Assembly: GCA_022829145.1 (NCBI GenBank)
Contig: CM040752.1
Span: 27,017,586 to 27,081,585, forward strand
DNA length: 64,000 nucleotides
From: Albula goreensis
Lineage: Eukaryota > Chordata > Actinopteri > Albuliformes > Albulidae
Direction: 5' to 3'
Under the pieces are notes generated by a model, which did no database searches, had not been told where the DNA came from, and saw only the letters and a program-made list of their open reading frames with translations. This document shows, in pieces, positions 46,381-59,418 of the stretch. Numbering within the stretch: the first letter of the stretch is position 1; each line of letters opens with the position of its first letter. Made by a program: the position numbers and the translations under genes.

Positions 46381-46578
46381 GCATTAGTGATCAGTCAACA
46401 AACCATAACAGTGGCGGGCTTTCAATTCCCTGTCACCGCGTCCAGGCCACACGGTTATGGTCATTGTTGGGACAAATCAATCATAAATCAGAGTGTCACT
46501 GCGACGCTGTTTGACAAGTGCTTCCAATCCAGGAAATTAGAGCATTATGGTGCGGAAATGAGATAAGTCTGAGTCGAA

Positions 46579-46603
46579 ATATATATATATATATATATAT
46601 CTA
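46579..46603. repeat. AT dinucleotide repeat
   Basis: About eleven AT units with a CTATATG edge. Confidence 0.85.
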
Positions 46604-47109
46604 TATGTACTCTTAAGGAGTTACATACAATGTTAGACTGCTGAATCATCAAATACCCATAACCCTTGTGAGGAGACAATACACTGTCAATGAATCTGTT
46701 ACTTTGAGCAAACCAGTGAGGGTTAAATTGTTGCACTTATGCATCACACATTACTATATGGGTTCTGTACACGCACACACTGCACACATACGTATGAGTA
46801 TTTACACATATTCTTCAGAGAGGCTGAGAGAAAGGGAACACTTGAAGTGTGACACCCAGGTTGCTGGCTCTTCTTGTCTGTGAGGACAATATAGCAGCTA
46901 TATTGGATCCAAAGTCCTCTCTCCAGCCTGACACATCCCTCATCATTCATTAATCCAGTCTCTGCAGCTGCTCGGAGTAGCTGGGCATGGTTCTGAGCTG
47001 CTCATCTTTGCATGTGAGCAGCACTCTAATACCACCTTATCCTGTGCATTTTCCACAGTAACATAAATCAATTTATGAAAACATACATTTTTTTAACATC
47101 TTTCAATCG

Positions 47110-47420
47110 ATAAGGTCAAGTTTTTTGACAAGCCTTTTCTGTGAAAATGTTTTATCTTTTCTCTGTTTTGGCGTTAATGTAAAAAACCCCTCGAGCCCAG
47201 CGGAAAGATAAATCACGAACCTCAGTTCGGAATACCAAGGTTTCTGGAAATGAGGCCGTGGTCAAAGATCATGGAGATGGCAAGTTTCTTGTAAAAGCAC
47301 TTTTTCCTCATCGATCCCAGAATGGGTTTGCCTTTCATCTGCAGTGTAAAAAGCTGTTTTTCCTCCTGTGTGTGTCTTCCCCACAGCGTGAGAGACCAGA
47401 GGTCCATAAACCCTTGTCTG
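47110..47420. promoter_or_regulatory. Candidate conserved non-coding element with GATA site
   Basis: Unique non-repetitive DNA including GCGTTAATGT and an AGATAA site at 47206-47211. Such blocks in gata5 flanks are possible distal enhancers; conservation cannot be tested here. Confidence 0.25.
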
Positions 47421-47778
47421 TCTCTCAGTTGCTGTGCTGGCACCCAGGGAGAATGCGTATTCCGTCTGCTGCTACAGAGACAGACAGGGCCTCTCTAATT
47501 GCTGACCCTGGATCAGCTTTAACCCTTGTGTTATAAATTGTTGGGTCAGAGATTGGTTTGCGCTACATTCTCTAGCTATGGTAATGCTGTAGGTGCATGT
47601 TTTTAGGTAGATGTGTGTGTGCATGTGTTTGTGTGTGCATCTGCAGGAAAGCACTCCTGGGGTGTTTACACTCCAAGGCTTTGTCACCATATATTACACA
47701 CACTCCATCTTGCACCTCCAAGGTCATACTTACACTTCCTGTGCATCCTGTTCAATTGCTTCAGCTGTACTCAAGCAT

Positions 47779-47829
47779 ACACAAACACATACACACACAT
47801 ATACAGGCATTCATGAAAGAGAATATGAA

Positions 47830-47865
<36 letters not shown>

Positions 47866-47908
47866 TATTCTGACACAAACACACATTCTCAAAAACACAA
47901 CCACATGC

Positions 47909-47951
<43 letters not shown>
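47779..47951. repeat. CA / CT compound microsatellites
   Basis: CA-rich DNA, a (CT)n run near 47830-47848, then several (CA)n runs up to 47951. Open frames on both strands are repeat translations. Confidence 0.9.
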
Positions 47952-47952
<1 letters not shown>

Positions 47953-49539
47953 TCATAAATATAACAATAAATCTGGGAGCTGCTAAATGCTGTGCTCATG
48001 CAAGAGAGATGGGGAGGTAGGAGTGGCTGTCACAGACTGTGGTCACTTCTGACAGGAAGCTATGGTGACCTCATCATCTTCCCCTTGACAGGCATCATAT
48101 ATTGTAACCCAACCACACATGACATATGCCACTACACATAAGGATAGAAACACACCAGGTGCCCGCCGTTTACAGTTCATTATTCACACACCCTCATGGA
48201 ACAATGCGAATGGTTAAACCAATTTCTTTACTCATTTAGTTTTATGCACTAATGGCAATAAGTGTTTTATTGCTTCATTCCTCGTAGGTCTGCTCTCTAT
48301 ACCTAACCGCCTTACATGGTATGCTTATCAGCTTGAGGGCTTGCTCTAATCCTGTCTCTCCCCCTCACTAAATCAAAACGAATCAAAGAGCAGGTTAACT
48401 GAACGTACAGAATGGCTTTACTGTACCCACATGCAGGTACCTTCACCCTCAGACACGTCACTCAGCAAAGGAAATGTCAGACTCAGATGCTTTCTCAAAA
48501 CACAGATTCACTTGAAATTCTGATCTGCCAGAGAAATAATGGTTAAAAGTTCAAATCAATAAACACACTACACCTCGGAGGTAGCTTACTTCAAGAGTGT
48601 ACCATACTTAAAAGCAACATGTCTCTTTATAACAGAATTCCCACAGACACTTAGAAGGCCTTTGTAATCTCAAGGATATCAGTGTAAACCCAGGGCTTCT
48701 CCATGTACCACCAAGCATCACAATGATCTTTCTTCATCTAAAAAAAAAAAGATCAAAAGGCATTTTTTGGATTTTATTCTGATTTACCACTGTCTGTCTT
48801 TATGGAGGACAACCTTAGATCTTTAAAAACTATCCAAAGACCAGGGTGGTAGACTATTGAGACATAAAAACCATTGCGTCTAATGTATGTGTACTCAGTG
48901 TACACTGAGCGTGACCAACTGGAAAACATTTTCACAAACTATGACCGGTTTTCAGAAGCCCCTCTGAAACCAGGTGGACCTGTTTCATGTGGGCTTACCA
49001 TTGTACTCCATGGCTTAATTCTGCCATACTGTGCTTTCATGTTCTTGCTTTTACCTCTGAAGTCATTAACCCCTGTCCGTCACTCTGTTGCCTGCAAGCT
49101 AAAGTGTACCTCACAGTAACGCACCTCCCTGCCTTCCCAGAGTGCCTCACAGTGAGCAGCGCGGTGCCAGTGCATGTGTGACATGTCTCATGAGGAGTTG
49201 CGTTTGGTGGCAGTATAATGGTGGCATTATAGTGAAAGTAAGAGGGCCATGTTTTTGAAGATTGAAATCAGCCCCTCTCTAAATGCATTGCTTTTCACCC
49301 TTTTTCTACTTAATTAAATTGAAAACATCTTTTTAAGACTCTCTGCCCTGAATTTGCACATTTGCAAGAGTTCCAGTGGAGGTGTTTCTCGTGGCATATT
49401 AAATGTTATTTAATGAGGGGGAAAGCTTCATTAAAATGTCCCAAAAGATGCTCAGTTCTCAAAACCAAGGTCAAAACAAGCATTTTTTTTTTTAGCTCGA
49501 TTAAAAGCCAACAGTTACTTTTGCGCAGACAGAAAAACG

Positions 49540-49850
49540 GACAAATGAAGGGGCTCATTGAGGAGGTAAATAGGTGCACATTGTAATTCCCTGATGAGTA
49601 GATTAATAAACGGGATGGGGAGCGTGGCTGGGGCCCGGGTCCAGGTCCCAGTGGCCCGTGAAATGAGAGCCTCCGTGCGGGTCCGAGGTGACGCCCGAGT
49701 GGCAGACAGCCCCGTAAGCACATTTTCAGGCCGAACTAATTAAACCTCCACAGAATAACGCTGGCTTTATTAGTGCTTCACGTCAGCTCCCTTAATAACA
49801 CCGCAAAGATCGATTCCCTTCATTACTGCCGGTGCCATCCCTCCCCAAAA
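49540..49850. promoter_or_regulatory. Candidate conserved non-coding element (homeodomain sites)
   Basis: Unique block combining a GC-rich core (about 49615-49715) with homeodomain-type TAATTA at 49738-49743, GATTAATAAAC near 49602 and TTAATAAC near 49792. This mixed texture is typical of vertebrate developmental enhancers. Function and target gene are inferred. Confidence 0.3.
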
Positions 49851-51127
49851 TATCCGAATTGTAATAACTAAAAAAAGTGCTGGGGTGGTCAGTACCGGTT
49901 GCATGTAAAGTGGGTGGTGAACAGTCGTTTTGCAAGTGTTTCTATGATGCTTGCAACAGTTCCCTTACAACAATACCAAGGGCTCACTGGTACATCGGTC
50001 CACGGCGCTTTTTTCATTGAGAACGTTTCACTGTCGCCTCCATGTTCTTCCCCTCACCTGGTCATCCTGTGAGCAGTCTTCAAAGGGAAGAGCACAGCAC
50101 AGATTCCCAGTTTCTCTGTGTGAAGCACACCTGCATATTTCAGACACCACAGATGACAAAAGCACTTGCTTTTCACTCACTCAGACTGACATATCTGCAA
50201 TAGATTATGTATGTATGTAAGTATCTAGAAATATACATAACCTGACACTTCATTGGTACTTACTTCTTTCAGATTTTTTCGTCAGATGTATTCATTTGTC
50301 CATTAATTTATTGATTTATGGACAACAGATTCATATATGTAAACAGCAATAATATTTCCAGCCTCCTAAGGGCATCATAAGTGACTCATGTCACATTCAT
50401 TGTATAATTGATTTCTAAACACATTCCTCTTCATGCCTCCACCCTCATTCAGACCCAGATCGATTCCTCCCGCCAATCTCATTCATACTTTCTTTTCCCC
50501 TCTTCAAAGAAACGATAGACGGAGTTCTCTCTCACTGTCATCCCTCTTTCCACTCTCTTCCTGTCTTTCTCTCCATTACCCCTCCACCAAACACCCTTCC
50601 ACAGACACTCGAGTGCGCAAGAGTAGCGAGGGAGGCAGGAGAGGAGAGAAGACAGGGAAATGCAGGCTCCATTGATTCACCTCAGGGAGTGATTCTAAGA
50701 GATCAAAAAGTGCCTGTGTGCTGCGCGCTTCCTGGAGGAGGGGCAAGGCATCTCTAATCAATCCATGGATGCATTGTAAAATCAATGTGCTGTATAATTA
50801 GGGCAATCCAAGGGTAAAAAAATACAACTCTGCATTTCATCTACTTGCAGAGAGAAAGAGAATTCCTCCCTTTTAAAGATTCCTTTATTTTCCCCTTTGC
50901 TCTTCAGCCTCCCTCCACCTCTCCTTGTCTCACCCTTTTTTCCTCTCTCTGTTGCAATTTTGAGAAGACATGGAAATCTGTGCCTTATTCCCTCTCTCCC
51001 TCCCCTTTCTCATATGTACCTGCAGCAAGCCCATGTCCCTCATCCTGGTGCAGTCCTGGATACCTCACAGTTGAGTGGTCTGTTGGGAAATGGACAAAAT
51101 ATGTTCTAAACAATGAGGGATGAGCTG

Positions 51128-51414
<287 letters not shown>

Positions 51415-53428
51415 AATGCATCTACATTATCCATCTCCTCTCATCCTCTCCTCCACTCTTAACATAGTAATTCCCATATGTTTTATTACCAAATGAGAAT
51501 GAAATAACAACTGGACCAGATGGAGTCACTGCTGCTGCCCAGCAATAAAAAGTCAAACCCCATTTCCCCCGATCGTAATCTCTGCAGAGCAAGCAAACCC
51601 CTGGGGTCCAGCCCCAGATTTCGCTCTTTGAACATGGATTCAGTGTCCTTAGTTTTTAAGGTCTCCTTAGATACGTGCTTAGTGAAGCCATCAGTGGTGA
51701 GGACTACCAGTCACATGACATGGGACATGAGGTCACAGTCCTTAAAATAAGCCATCAGACTACATCAGGGGCCACTAGATATGTCATGTCATTGATTCTT
51801 TTCTGTACTGGGGTTCTCAGTCACTGTGCTGAATGTGGACAGGCAAAAAAAAGTTGGCAGTAGAAGGAGTGATGGCTTTCTCATTGGATATCCATGAAGT
51901 CCTCTAGATGTCCATTAATGATAGATTCCCCACATATTAACACGTGGGGACGGACGGTAATCCATTCTGAAACGCCGCAGGTGTTGAAACCTCTCCAGCG
52001 CCGCCCCCCATGTTTAATCACTCTAAGTGTTTTTCCATCTCCTCCCAGTTCAAAGGGGCTCCGTCAGATACAACTACTCAAGAGCTGAGCAGCCACTCCC
52101 TCCAGCTGTGACGTCTAACCGTTACCCCCGACGACCCGGTCCTCCTCCGCCATCAGCGTTCCATTAGAGGAGATTTGTGCATGTCTGTGCGTGTGCGTGT
52201 GTGTGCGTGTCTGCACGCTTGCACATATGCTCAGTGAAGGGTGGGTGCAGATCTGTCACTCCTGCTTGTCCTGGTGGGACAGTGGAGCCGCTGACCTGGC
52301 CGAGGTAAATCTTTCACTGTGTGATGCCGTTCAGGAGTTTCTCTCCTGTGGGACCCCTCCTCACATGGTCCCTGTGAACTGATCCACCCTGACATCCCCA
52401 TGCTGACTCGCTCAGCTCTCCCACTCTCCATCACCATCTTATTCAGGCAAGATGAGTGCGGAAATGCATCGCTCTGTCTGCCCCTCTCTTCTTTTTCATT
52501 CTGCTGACTGCCTCTGTCATTCCTGGATCCTCTCTCCCCTTGGTATCCCTACATGCACCACAAAGGATCCATGTCAGCTGGTGATATTGACTGATTAAGA
52601 CCATAGCAGTGGGGTTGGGGGTGTTGGTATGTGGAGAAGGAGATGGTTCAAATGTTGTCAAACTGAATCTACAGGTGATGATATAATGGATTAGTATTTA
52701 TGACAAATAATTTGGAGTGGGACAGTAATGTAGAGTTTCAAAAGGATTTCAATTAAATTGTGAGTTTTAGAGTGATAATACCAAGGATTGATATTTGTCG
52801 GTGAGTAGTAACGAGTATATGAGTTAAATAAACCATTTTCCTGCCTGTGTTTATTAGGGTTTTTTCCATTTGTCATGTGAAATAATACAGAGATAAGTTT
52901 AATACTGGATTAGTGCTGAGCCAAAATTCTCTCGTTCTTGGAGCTCCCCTCTGCACACTGCTATGCCAGCTCCATTCGGCAGTTACGTCCTGTGACCAGC
53001 AGAGGGGATCATGTCACAACCACAAACTACAGCAGAGCAGAATCAGCAAAGAGCTCGAGTAAGCTTTCAAATTTGGCTTTGATAAAATGACGTGAGTTAG
53101 CTGCCCAGCATTTTAGGGATGTCGGACAGTGTCTTTCACACATACACTTCCACTTTGAGACTACTCTGTGTCACATTCTGCTAGCCTGCCAGGCTCCAGC
53201 AGACTGCACTGTAAGACATTAAAGATGTAAGAGGCAGAAAGTATCTGGGAGGGTGCAGCCAGCACGGGACACTGTACTGCCCACCTTCAGCAGCCCAGAA
53301 ATGAACATCCAGACAGACCTCTCACACGAAAGGGAAAAGGAAGCGGAACGATGACACTACAGCACAGCTCCAACCTGTTGCAGAGTGGATCAGTAGAGCT
53401 GCAACAGACGGCTATGGGCTGGATGGCA

Positions 53429-53660
53429 CCAGCCCACTGAAACAAGGGAGGAGAGACAGAAAGACAGAAGAGTTCTGAGGGAGTGAGACAAAGAAAGGAG
53501 AGGGAAAGAAACAGATGGGGAAAGAGGAGAGATAAAGAGTGACAGATATTGAGAGGGCAAAGGAATGGAGAAGACGCATACAGAGAAAGGGAGGGCGATA
53601 ATGTGTGTGAGAGAGAGACAGAGAGAGAGAAAGGGGGAGAGAGGAACAGAAAGACAGAGT
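53429..53660. repeat. Polypurine (GA-rich) tract
   Basis: Over 200 bases almost free of pyrimidines on the plus strand apart from scattered T/C, made of GAGAGA, AAAGA and GGGAGA. Long Ser/Leu/Phe reverse frames here are artefacts. Confidence 0.85.
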
Positions 53661-53759
53661 GCTGACTCCAGTCAAGCTGGTCCGTCTCTTCCTGGCTCTG
53701 TCTTAATCGTACCATTGATTCTTTGAGCTCAAAGCTCAAGACCTGTCGGGATGGGGGCT

Positions 53760-53811
53760 TGTGTGTGTGTGTGTGTGTGCGTGTGTGCGTGTGTGCGTGT
53801 GTGTGTGTGCG
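53760..53811. repeat. GT/GTGC microsatellite
   Basis: GT run with regular GTGCGT interruptions, about 50 bases. Confidence 0.9.
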
Positions 53812-54649
53812 GACGGGTGGGGGTACTGATGGCGGGGAGAAGAAAATTGTCCCCACACAACCTACCATTTAACTCTGTGAATGCCAGCAGCAGGTATTTA
53901 TGTGTATGCATACCATATGTGTAAGTCTCCTTTTGATTCTTTTTTTGTGTTCATGCATGTGTGTGCTTGCACAAATACCCATCAATATGAGGTACGTGTG
54001 TGGCAAATCATTTCAGGAAGTCTGCCCATGATGCAGTATTGGTGAAAAAATGTACAGAAGGCCAACTTCACATTATTCTAAGGTAAAGGGAAATTCTGTG
54101 TGTAGTCAGTGTACATGCAGTGCAGTCAGTGGCCACAGAACAGATTCATACTCTTGTCACACTCTGGTCTTTAAACAAGTACTTCCATCATATCTGTAGA
54201 GGTTAATTATGAAGGCATGTCTTCAGTTCATTGCAACTTCACAGTCTGTAGGATACATAGGACATATGTTCAACAGAAAAGAAGTAATTTCCATAGAAAT
54301 TAAAAAAAAATGTACAAAAATATCTTCTGAATGCATGAAATATCTTGTTATGAATGCATCCAGAACAATAAAAGCAGTGAAAGTTGCAGTAAACCCAAAA
54401 ACTGTAAAATGTAGGGGTAAAATTACTTAATTAGTTTGATGTTAATGCTATAACGTACAGTTAAACATAATTAAAGTAAACCACTGTATGGTTTGAAATT
54501 TGCTAAGAACGTTTTGGTCAAAATTTAAAAAAAAAAAAAACGGTCAGACATGACATATTGTCCAATTAAATATATCAGTGCTGTTTCTATATAAAGCAGA
54601 TGTATTGATGGCTAGGCTCCATTCACACTGATCTGAAAGTCAAGGACAG

Positions 54650-54970
54650 TGAGCTGCAGTGAGCTGCATTAACACTGTCCCTCGGTGCTTAGCCATGTGC
54701 AGAAACCTGTTGTAGGGTTTGAGGATATGATCGCCCCGAGGGAACTAAATCCAAGATGCTGAATTTCACCTTTGACCTGTTCAGTAGCAATCCAAATGAT
54801 TACACAGCAGCCTTCTCCGGGGGTTGGGGGGGTACTGAGACACGGCTGCTACAATTAAGCATGAAAATTCCATTCTTAAGCACAAAACCTAAGTCACTCA
54901 ACTTCATACGAGGCTATGAAATTAGGTCCGGCGCAAGGTCAGTTTTGGCACCGAAATTAATGAGGAAGAA
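54650..54970. promoter_or_regulatory. Candidate conserved non-coding element
   Basis: Unique block starting just after a CAGTGAGCTG duplication, with GCATTAACACTG, CAATTAAGCATG and GAAATTAATGAGG. Motif texture only; no exon structure is seen. Confidence 0.2.
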
Positions 54971-55612
54971 AATGAACATAAATTAGAAAAAAAGGTGATC
55001 AGAGTGAGGAAATAAAACACAAAACAGCTTTAGAAAAAATGCAATATATTTTGAGTGTGTACGATATTTAAATAAATAATAAATTTAATGAAAAACTGAT
55101 TGAAAATGGCTTTTAATGAAAATGTGATTGAAAAATGACATGACAAATGAAATAAAAGACTTTGCAATGAATAAACTAAAAAAAACAATTATCCATAGCT
55201 ATATGCCTTCATACTTCTTATATGCATATTCCATTTTATACATGAAGAAATATAAACACAAGAAATAAACCTAAGCCCTATGGGATTTCAAATTAAAACT
55301 ACACATCAGACAGAGACACACTTTTGCGCTATTCCTACGCCCGGTTCTGCTACTAGCTTTAGAGGCCACCTTGAAGACAGTCTGTGACACTAAGTCATAC
55401 AAAGAATAAAACCTTGCTTTAAAGTGAACATAAAAAAAAATGCACAACTGTTTATGGTCAATAAAAGCCGAGGAACACGCTGGGCCGCGCATGAGTTAAG
55501 AAACAAAGAGAGGAATGGATGCAAACAAGGATGATAAGTCTATGGGGAGAAAATGACCTGAAAAACTCAAGAAGGGCTCGGAGGAAGGGCTGTGCCCGCC
55601 CACTCACACGCA

Positions 55613-55881
55613 CATCCACACCAGGGAGAGGGAGAGGGAGAAAGAGAGAGAGAGATGGAGGAGAGCAGGATCGGTTGGGGAGAGGGAGCACAGGAGGAAG
55701 AGGGAAAGGCTGGAAAGTATGGGAGAGGAAATAAAAAGGAGAAAGAATGGGAGGGAATAGAGAGACATCAGGAGGATGGAAGAACAGCAAAGGAGGAGAG
55801 GGGAAGAGAGGGAGGGAAGCAGGGCTGAGGCAGAGGGAGGAGAGCCAAGAAGGGGGTTGGAGAGAGAGGAACAGGAGGGGC

Positions 55882-55924
<43 letters not shown>
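55613..55924. repeat. Polypurine tract joined to GT microsatellite
   Basis: About 270 bases of GGGAGAGGGAG-type purine-rich DNA end at about 55883 and run directly into about 20 GT units (55885-55924). Confidence 0.9.
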
Positions 55925-55929
<5 letters not shown>

Positions 55930-55980
55930 AGCCAGGGGACAACCTGATCATGAACAGAAGCCCAGTGCAGAACAGTACAT

Positions 55981-56013
<33 letters not shown>
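55981..56013. repeat. CA microsatellite
   Basis: About 16 CA units, 57 bases after the GT run ending at 55924 and opposite to it. Confidence 0.9.
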
Positions 56014-56015
<2 letters not shown>

Positions 56016-57330
56016 TAGTTACACAGATCCTCACATATTTGGAAGTCCAGGTATTCATGTGAGCAGGTGCACGCTCAAACAAGCGTATCCTCACATGCGT
56101 GAATGGAAATATACACTCACTGTACATTCAGTGCTATAGACATCCAGAGCCATATCACCTCCCTCATCCAATACAGCTAAATCCCACTTTTAATTTTCAG
56201 CACATTTGCAAGTTATATATATTAAAAAGATAACGTAAACCATTCAATAATGCTTAAAGCTCAGCTCCAGAAGTGAGCTGCAAGCTAATTAGAAGAGAGC
56301 ACCCTCCTCCTGAATCCATTACGTCTGCTGGTGTCCTGCTAATTTGTATTTAGCTGTCTGTAGGCTCAGGGGAGGGGGTGATGGATCCATTTTGCATTGA
56401 CTACAGTTCACGAGAAGACTGGTGCAGCAATGTCTATTTCTCTCTCACAGCATTTTCAATACCGAAGACAAGAGAAACAGGGAATTTGGCCATTTCTCTT
56501 CTATATCGGTGAGGTAAAATATAGGGAGAAACAGAAATGCCGCTGGAAAGAGACACAACGCGAGGGCTGGGGTGTAACTTGGGAAAATGAATCTGATTTG
56601 GATTTGTTATTCTTCTCATAGGCAGAGTCCCCTGACTTATGCAGTGGTAATGTGCAGCACACATAATTTCACACTGTCTCCTGTGAGATTTGCCAAGTTT
56701 GCACGGCGCCTCAGGTTTTACAAGAACAAAGGAAAATGCTGCAATTAATTCTACAGAATTTAGTCAATTATGGCTAATTCTAAAACTGGTGGCTACGATC
56801 ATTTCTGCACAGGCCCTGAATTTTCACTACAGGTGCCACAGTGGTGGGGTGGAGGGATGTATTCACAGTCTTCCCTGCAGAAGGAGTTCCCTGACAGGCA
56901 AGAGGTGCATGAGGAAGTGAGGGGGCTCCAAGTTTTCACTGGCAGGTGTGCTCAAAGATTCCTCCAGGGCCTAGTTTGGCTGCATTAAACACGACCTTGA
57001 AACACGCGAGGAACAATAAACTATAAATCAACATCGAACGAAAGGAAGCAGGGTGAAAAGAGAAAAAAAGAGCCAAATTCCCGTGACACCTGTCATTTTG
57101 TGTTTGTTTTATGGACGTCAGTGGGCAGCTGGGTCGCTGGTTTGTGTTCAGTGGACTCAGCAGAACAGGAGCCCAGCTCCAGTCGCTGACCTTCAGGGGC
57201 GAGGGGGTGGCAGACAGGGCGGCGGGGGGGAAACCCACCGAGACTCCAGCCTCTTCACAGGCCTGCAACAGACTGCATCCACTTCACACCCACAGAGGTA
57301 CACCGGCCCACAGCGTAACAATGATGGCAT

Positions 57331-57604
57331 GTGCACACACACACACACACATACACACACACACACACACACGCACACACACACACACACGCACACGCAC
57401 ACGTATACACAGCGCACACAGACACGCACACGCACACGCACACACATACACACACGCACACGCACACACATACACACACACACACACGCACACGCATACA
57501 CAGCGCACACAGACACGCACACGCACACACATACGCACACGCACACACATACACACACACGCACATGCACACACATACATACACACATACACACACACAC
57601 ACAG
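57331..57604. repeat. CA/CGCA satellite-like array with higher-order unit
   Basis: CA repeats with regular CG interruptions. A longer phrase, ACACAGCGCACACAGACACG, recurs at about 57407 and 57498, giving a roughly 91-base higher-order period. Long Thr-His and Cys-Val frames here are artefacts. Confidence 0.9.
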
Positions 57605-58479
57605 ATAAATACAAGAGTCACATAAATACACAAAACACTGTCTCTTGTTCTTAATGTCTCTGAACTGGAGTCAGAGCTATTCATGAACCAGCATAATGCA
57701 TCTCCTTTCAAAATCAGCTTTCGGAAACTACAACAAAAATGTACATTTCAAACGCAACTTCTCTTCTACACAGAAACCCAAAGTACACTGTCATACAATG
57801 TAAAGCTTCAGGGCCGGATCCCATTCAGCGTCCACGTCCAGTTTTCAGGTCCCAGTCAAATACCTGGCATTCACGGTGCAGTGTGGGGGTGGATAACACA
57901 CCCATGACAGAGCCTTGGAGCGGATGGCAGGAGCATATAAGATATGGAGGAGCAGAGGGAGAGAGAGAGAACACTGCAATAAAGCACAGAAGCCAAAAAA
58001 CTGGACAATCAATTTCCTTAAGAGAAAACATGTAATAAAAAAATAAAACCATGTGAAACTGATAATAAAGCAAGTTACTGTAAAAGTAATGAAAATATTT
58101 ATTTGGAGAAACAACTGTCACGATTAAAGCCCTAAGTAGTCTAAAGTCAGGTTAGTTCAAATCAAGTCGGTGAAGGCTGTGTTGATGAGTATCAATAGTA
58201 ATAATTCTTTGTTTATCTCAACAGTTCCTAAATATTAGCATGCTTTATTATAAAGTAGGAGAGAAATAAATGATTAATCTAATCTGATCTAACAAATGTT
58301 ATCATGAAATGTTCTTTCTTTTGTCATTCAAATGTCTTAAATTGAACACTCCAAACAATATTTTGGCTAAAAATGGATAAGTAAAAAAATAGGTTTTTTG
58401 TCATGTTTTTATGACTGAAATGCCTGTCATTGGCGCATCTCTGGGTTTGTGGGTTGAGGGTAGGGGAGGCAGTGCAGGA

Positions 58480-58720
58480 AGGGGTGCTACTTTGGCTCAG
58501 GAAAGTCATAAATTTCCCTCTGAGAATGAGCGTATAAAACCTCTGCATGTTTTATGAAATACATTCATAAGCAACGCTAAGCGAAATGCATTAAGGACGT
58601 GATGATTTGCCACCGAGGTCATTAATAAGGGAAATACATGCGCTGCAAATTTATTAACACTTGGTACTGACATTCATTACGCAGGACAGCGATTCTTCTG
58701 GGCAGCATGAAATACACAGA
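58480..58720. promoter_or_regulatory. Candidate conserved non-coding element
   Basis: Unique AT/GC-balanced DNA with ATGCATTAAGG, GTCATTAATAAGG and AAATTTATTAACAC, i.e. several homeodomain-type cores in 240 bases, and no repeat content. Confidence 0.25.
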
Positions 58721-59308
58721 AAACAGCTCGGCTTGGCGGGAGAATCGAGAAATATGACTAATACACTCTTTAGTCGATGCCGTTAAAGTGTCATTTTAAG
58801 AAATGGGAGCAAAGACTAATTGGACAGCATCCAATTTTGAGATTAGACCCAAAAATCTTGAGATTTTCAAAAGAGACGTGGTTGTTCTTTCTTTGAACTT
58901 TTACAGGTTTCACTTCGTATTACTCCTGACTGAATTTAAAACAGCGGGAAATGAAGTAAGCAATTTACAGGAGCAGCAAAACCTGCTGACAACTTACACA
59001 TTGAAATAAAGGTGCTCAATTCAATCCACCACAAAATGGTTGTGCATAACAATACCACTTTGAAAAATCAATACGGAATTTTAAGTATTAAGTACTGGAC
59101 ATTTAAAGAATTTTCTTTAATGTATTTTTGCAAAAACATACAAAGCAGTTATACAGCGTACTAGATTTTTTATCTATATATATACATTTACAGAAAGGAA
59201 GAGATAAAGGGATTGAGAGTAACAGATAGAGCCATTGATAGATAGATATACTTTTTACACTGATGTAGGTACTAAAATTACATAGACACACGCTTTAATA
59301 TATATACA

Positions 59309-59378
59309 CACATGCACACACACAAACATACGTGCACACCCACACGTTCCCTGATGCACGCACACACACACACTCACA

Positions 59379-59415
<37 letters not shown>
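59309..59415. repeat. CA-rich microsatellite
   Basis: Interrupted ACAC/ACGC DNA leading to a pure CA run at about 59381-59415. Confidence 0.9.

Positions 59416-59418
<3 letters not shown>

Noticed and set aside
55195..55245. Possible mir-1 hairpin (CATACTTCTTATATGC resembles the mir-1 passenger arm)
   Set aside because: mir-1 and mir-133a lie upstream of human GATA5, so they were sought. The mature mir-1 sequence does not follow, one base is missing and the arms do not fold. No mir-133a match was found anywhere in the window by eye.
57053..57711. Long frames on both strands (up to 190 codons)
   Set aside because: Mostly CA/CGCA array translated; the flanking unique parts resemble no known protein.
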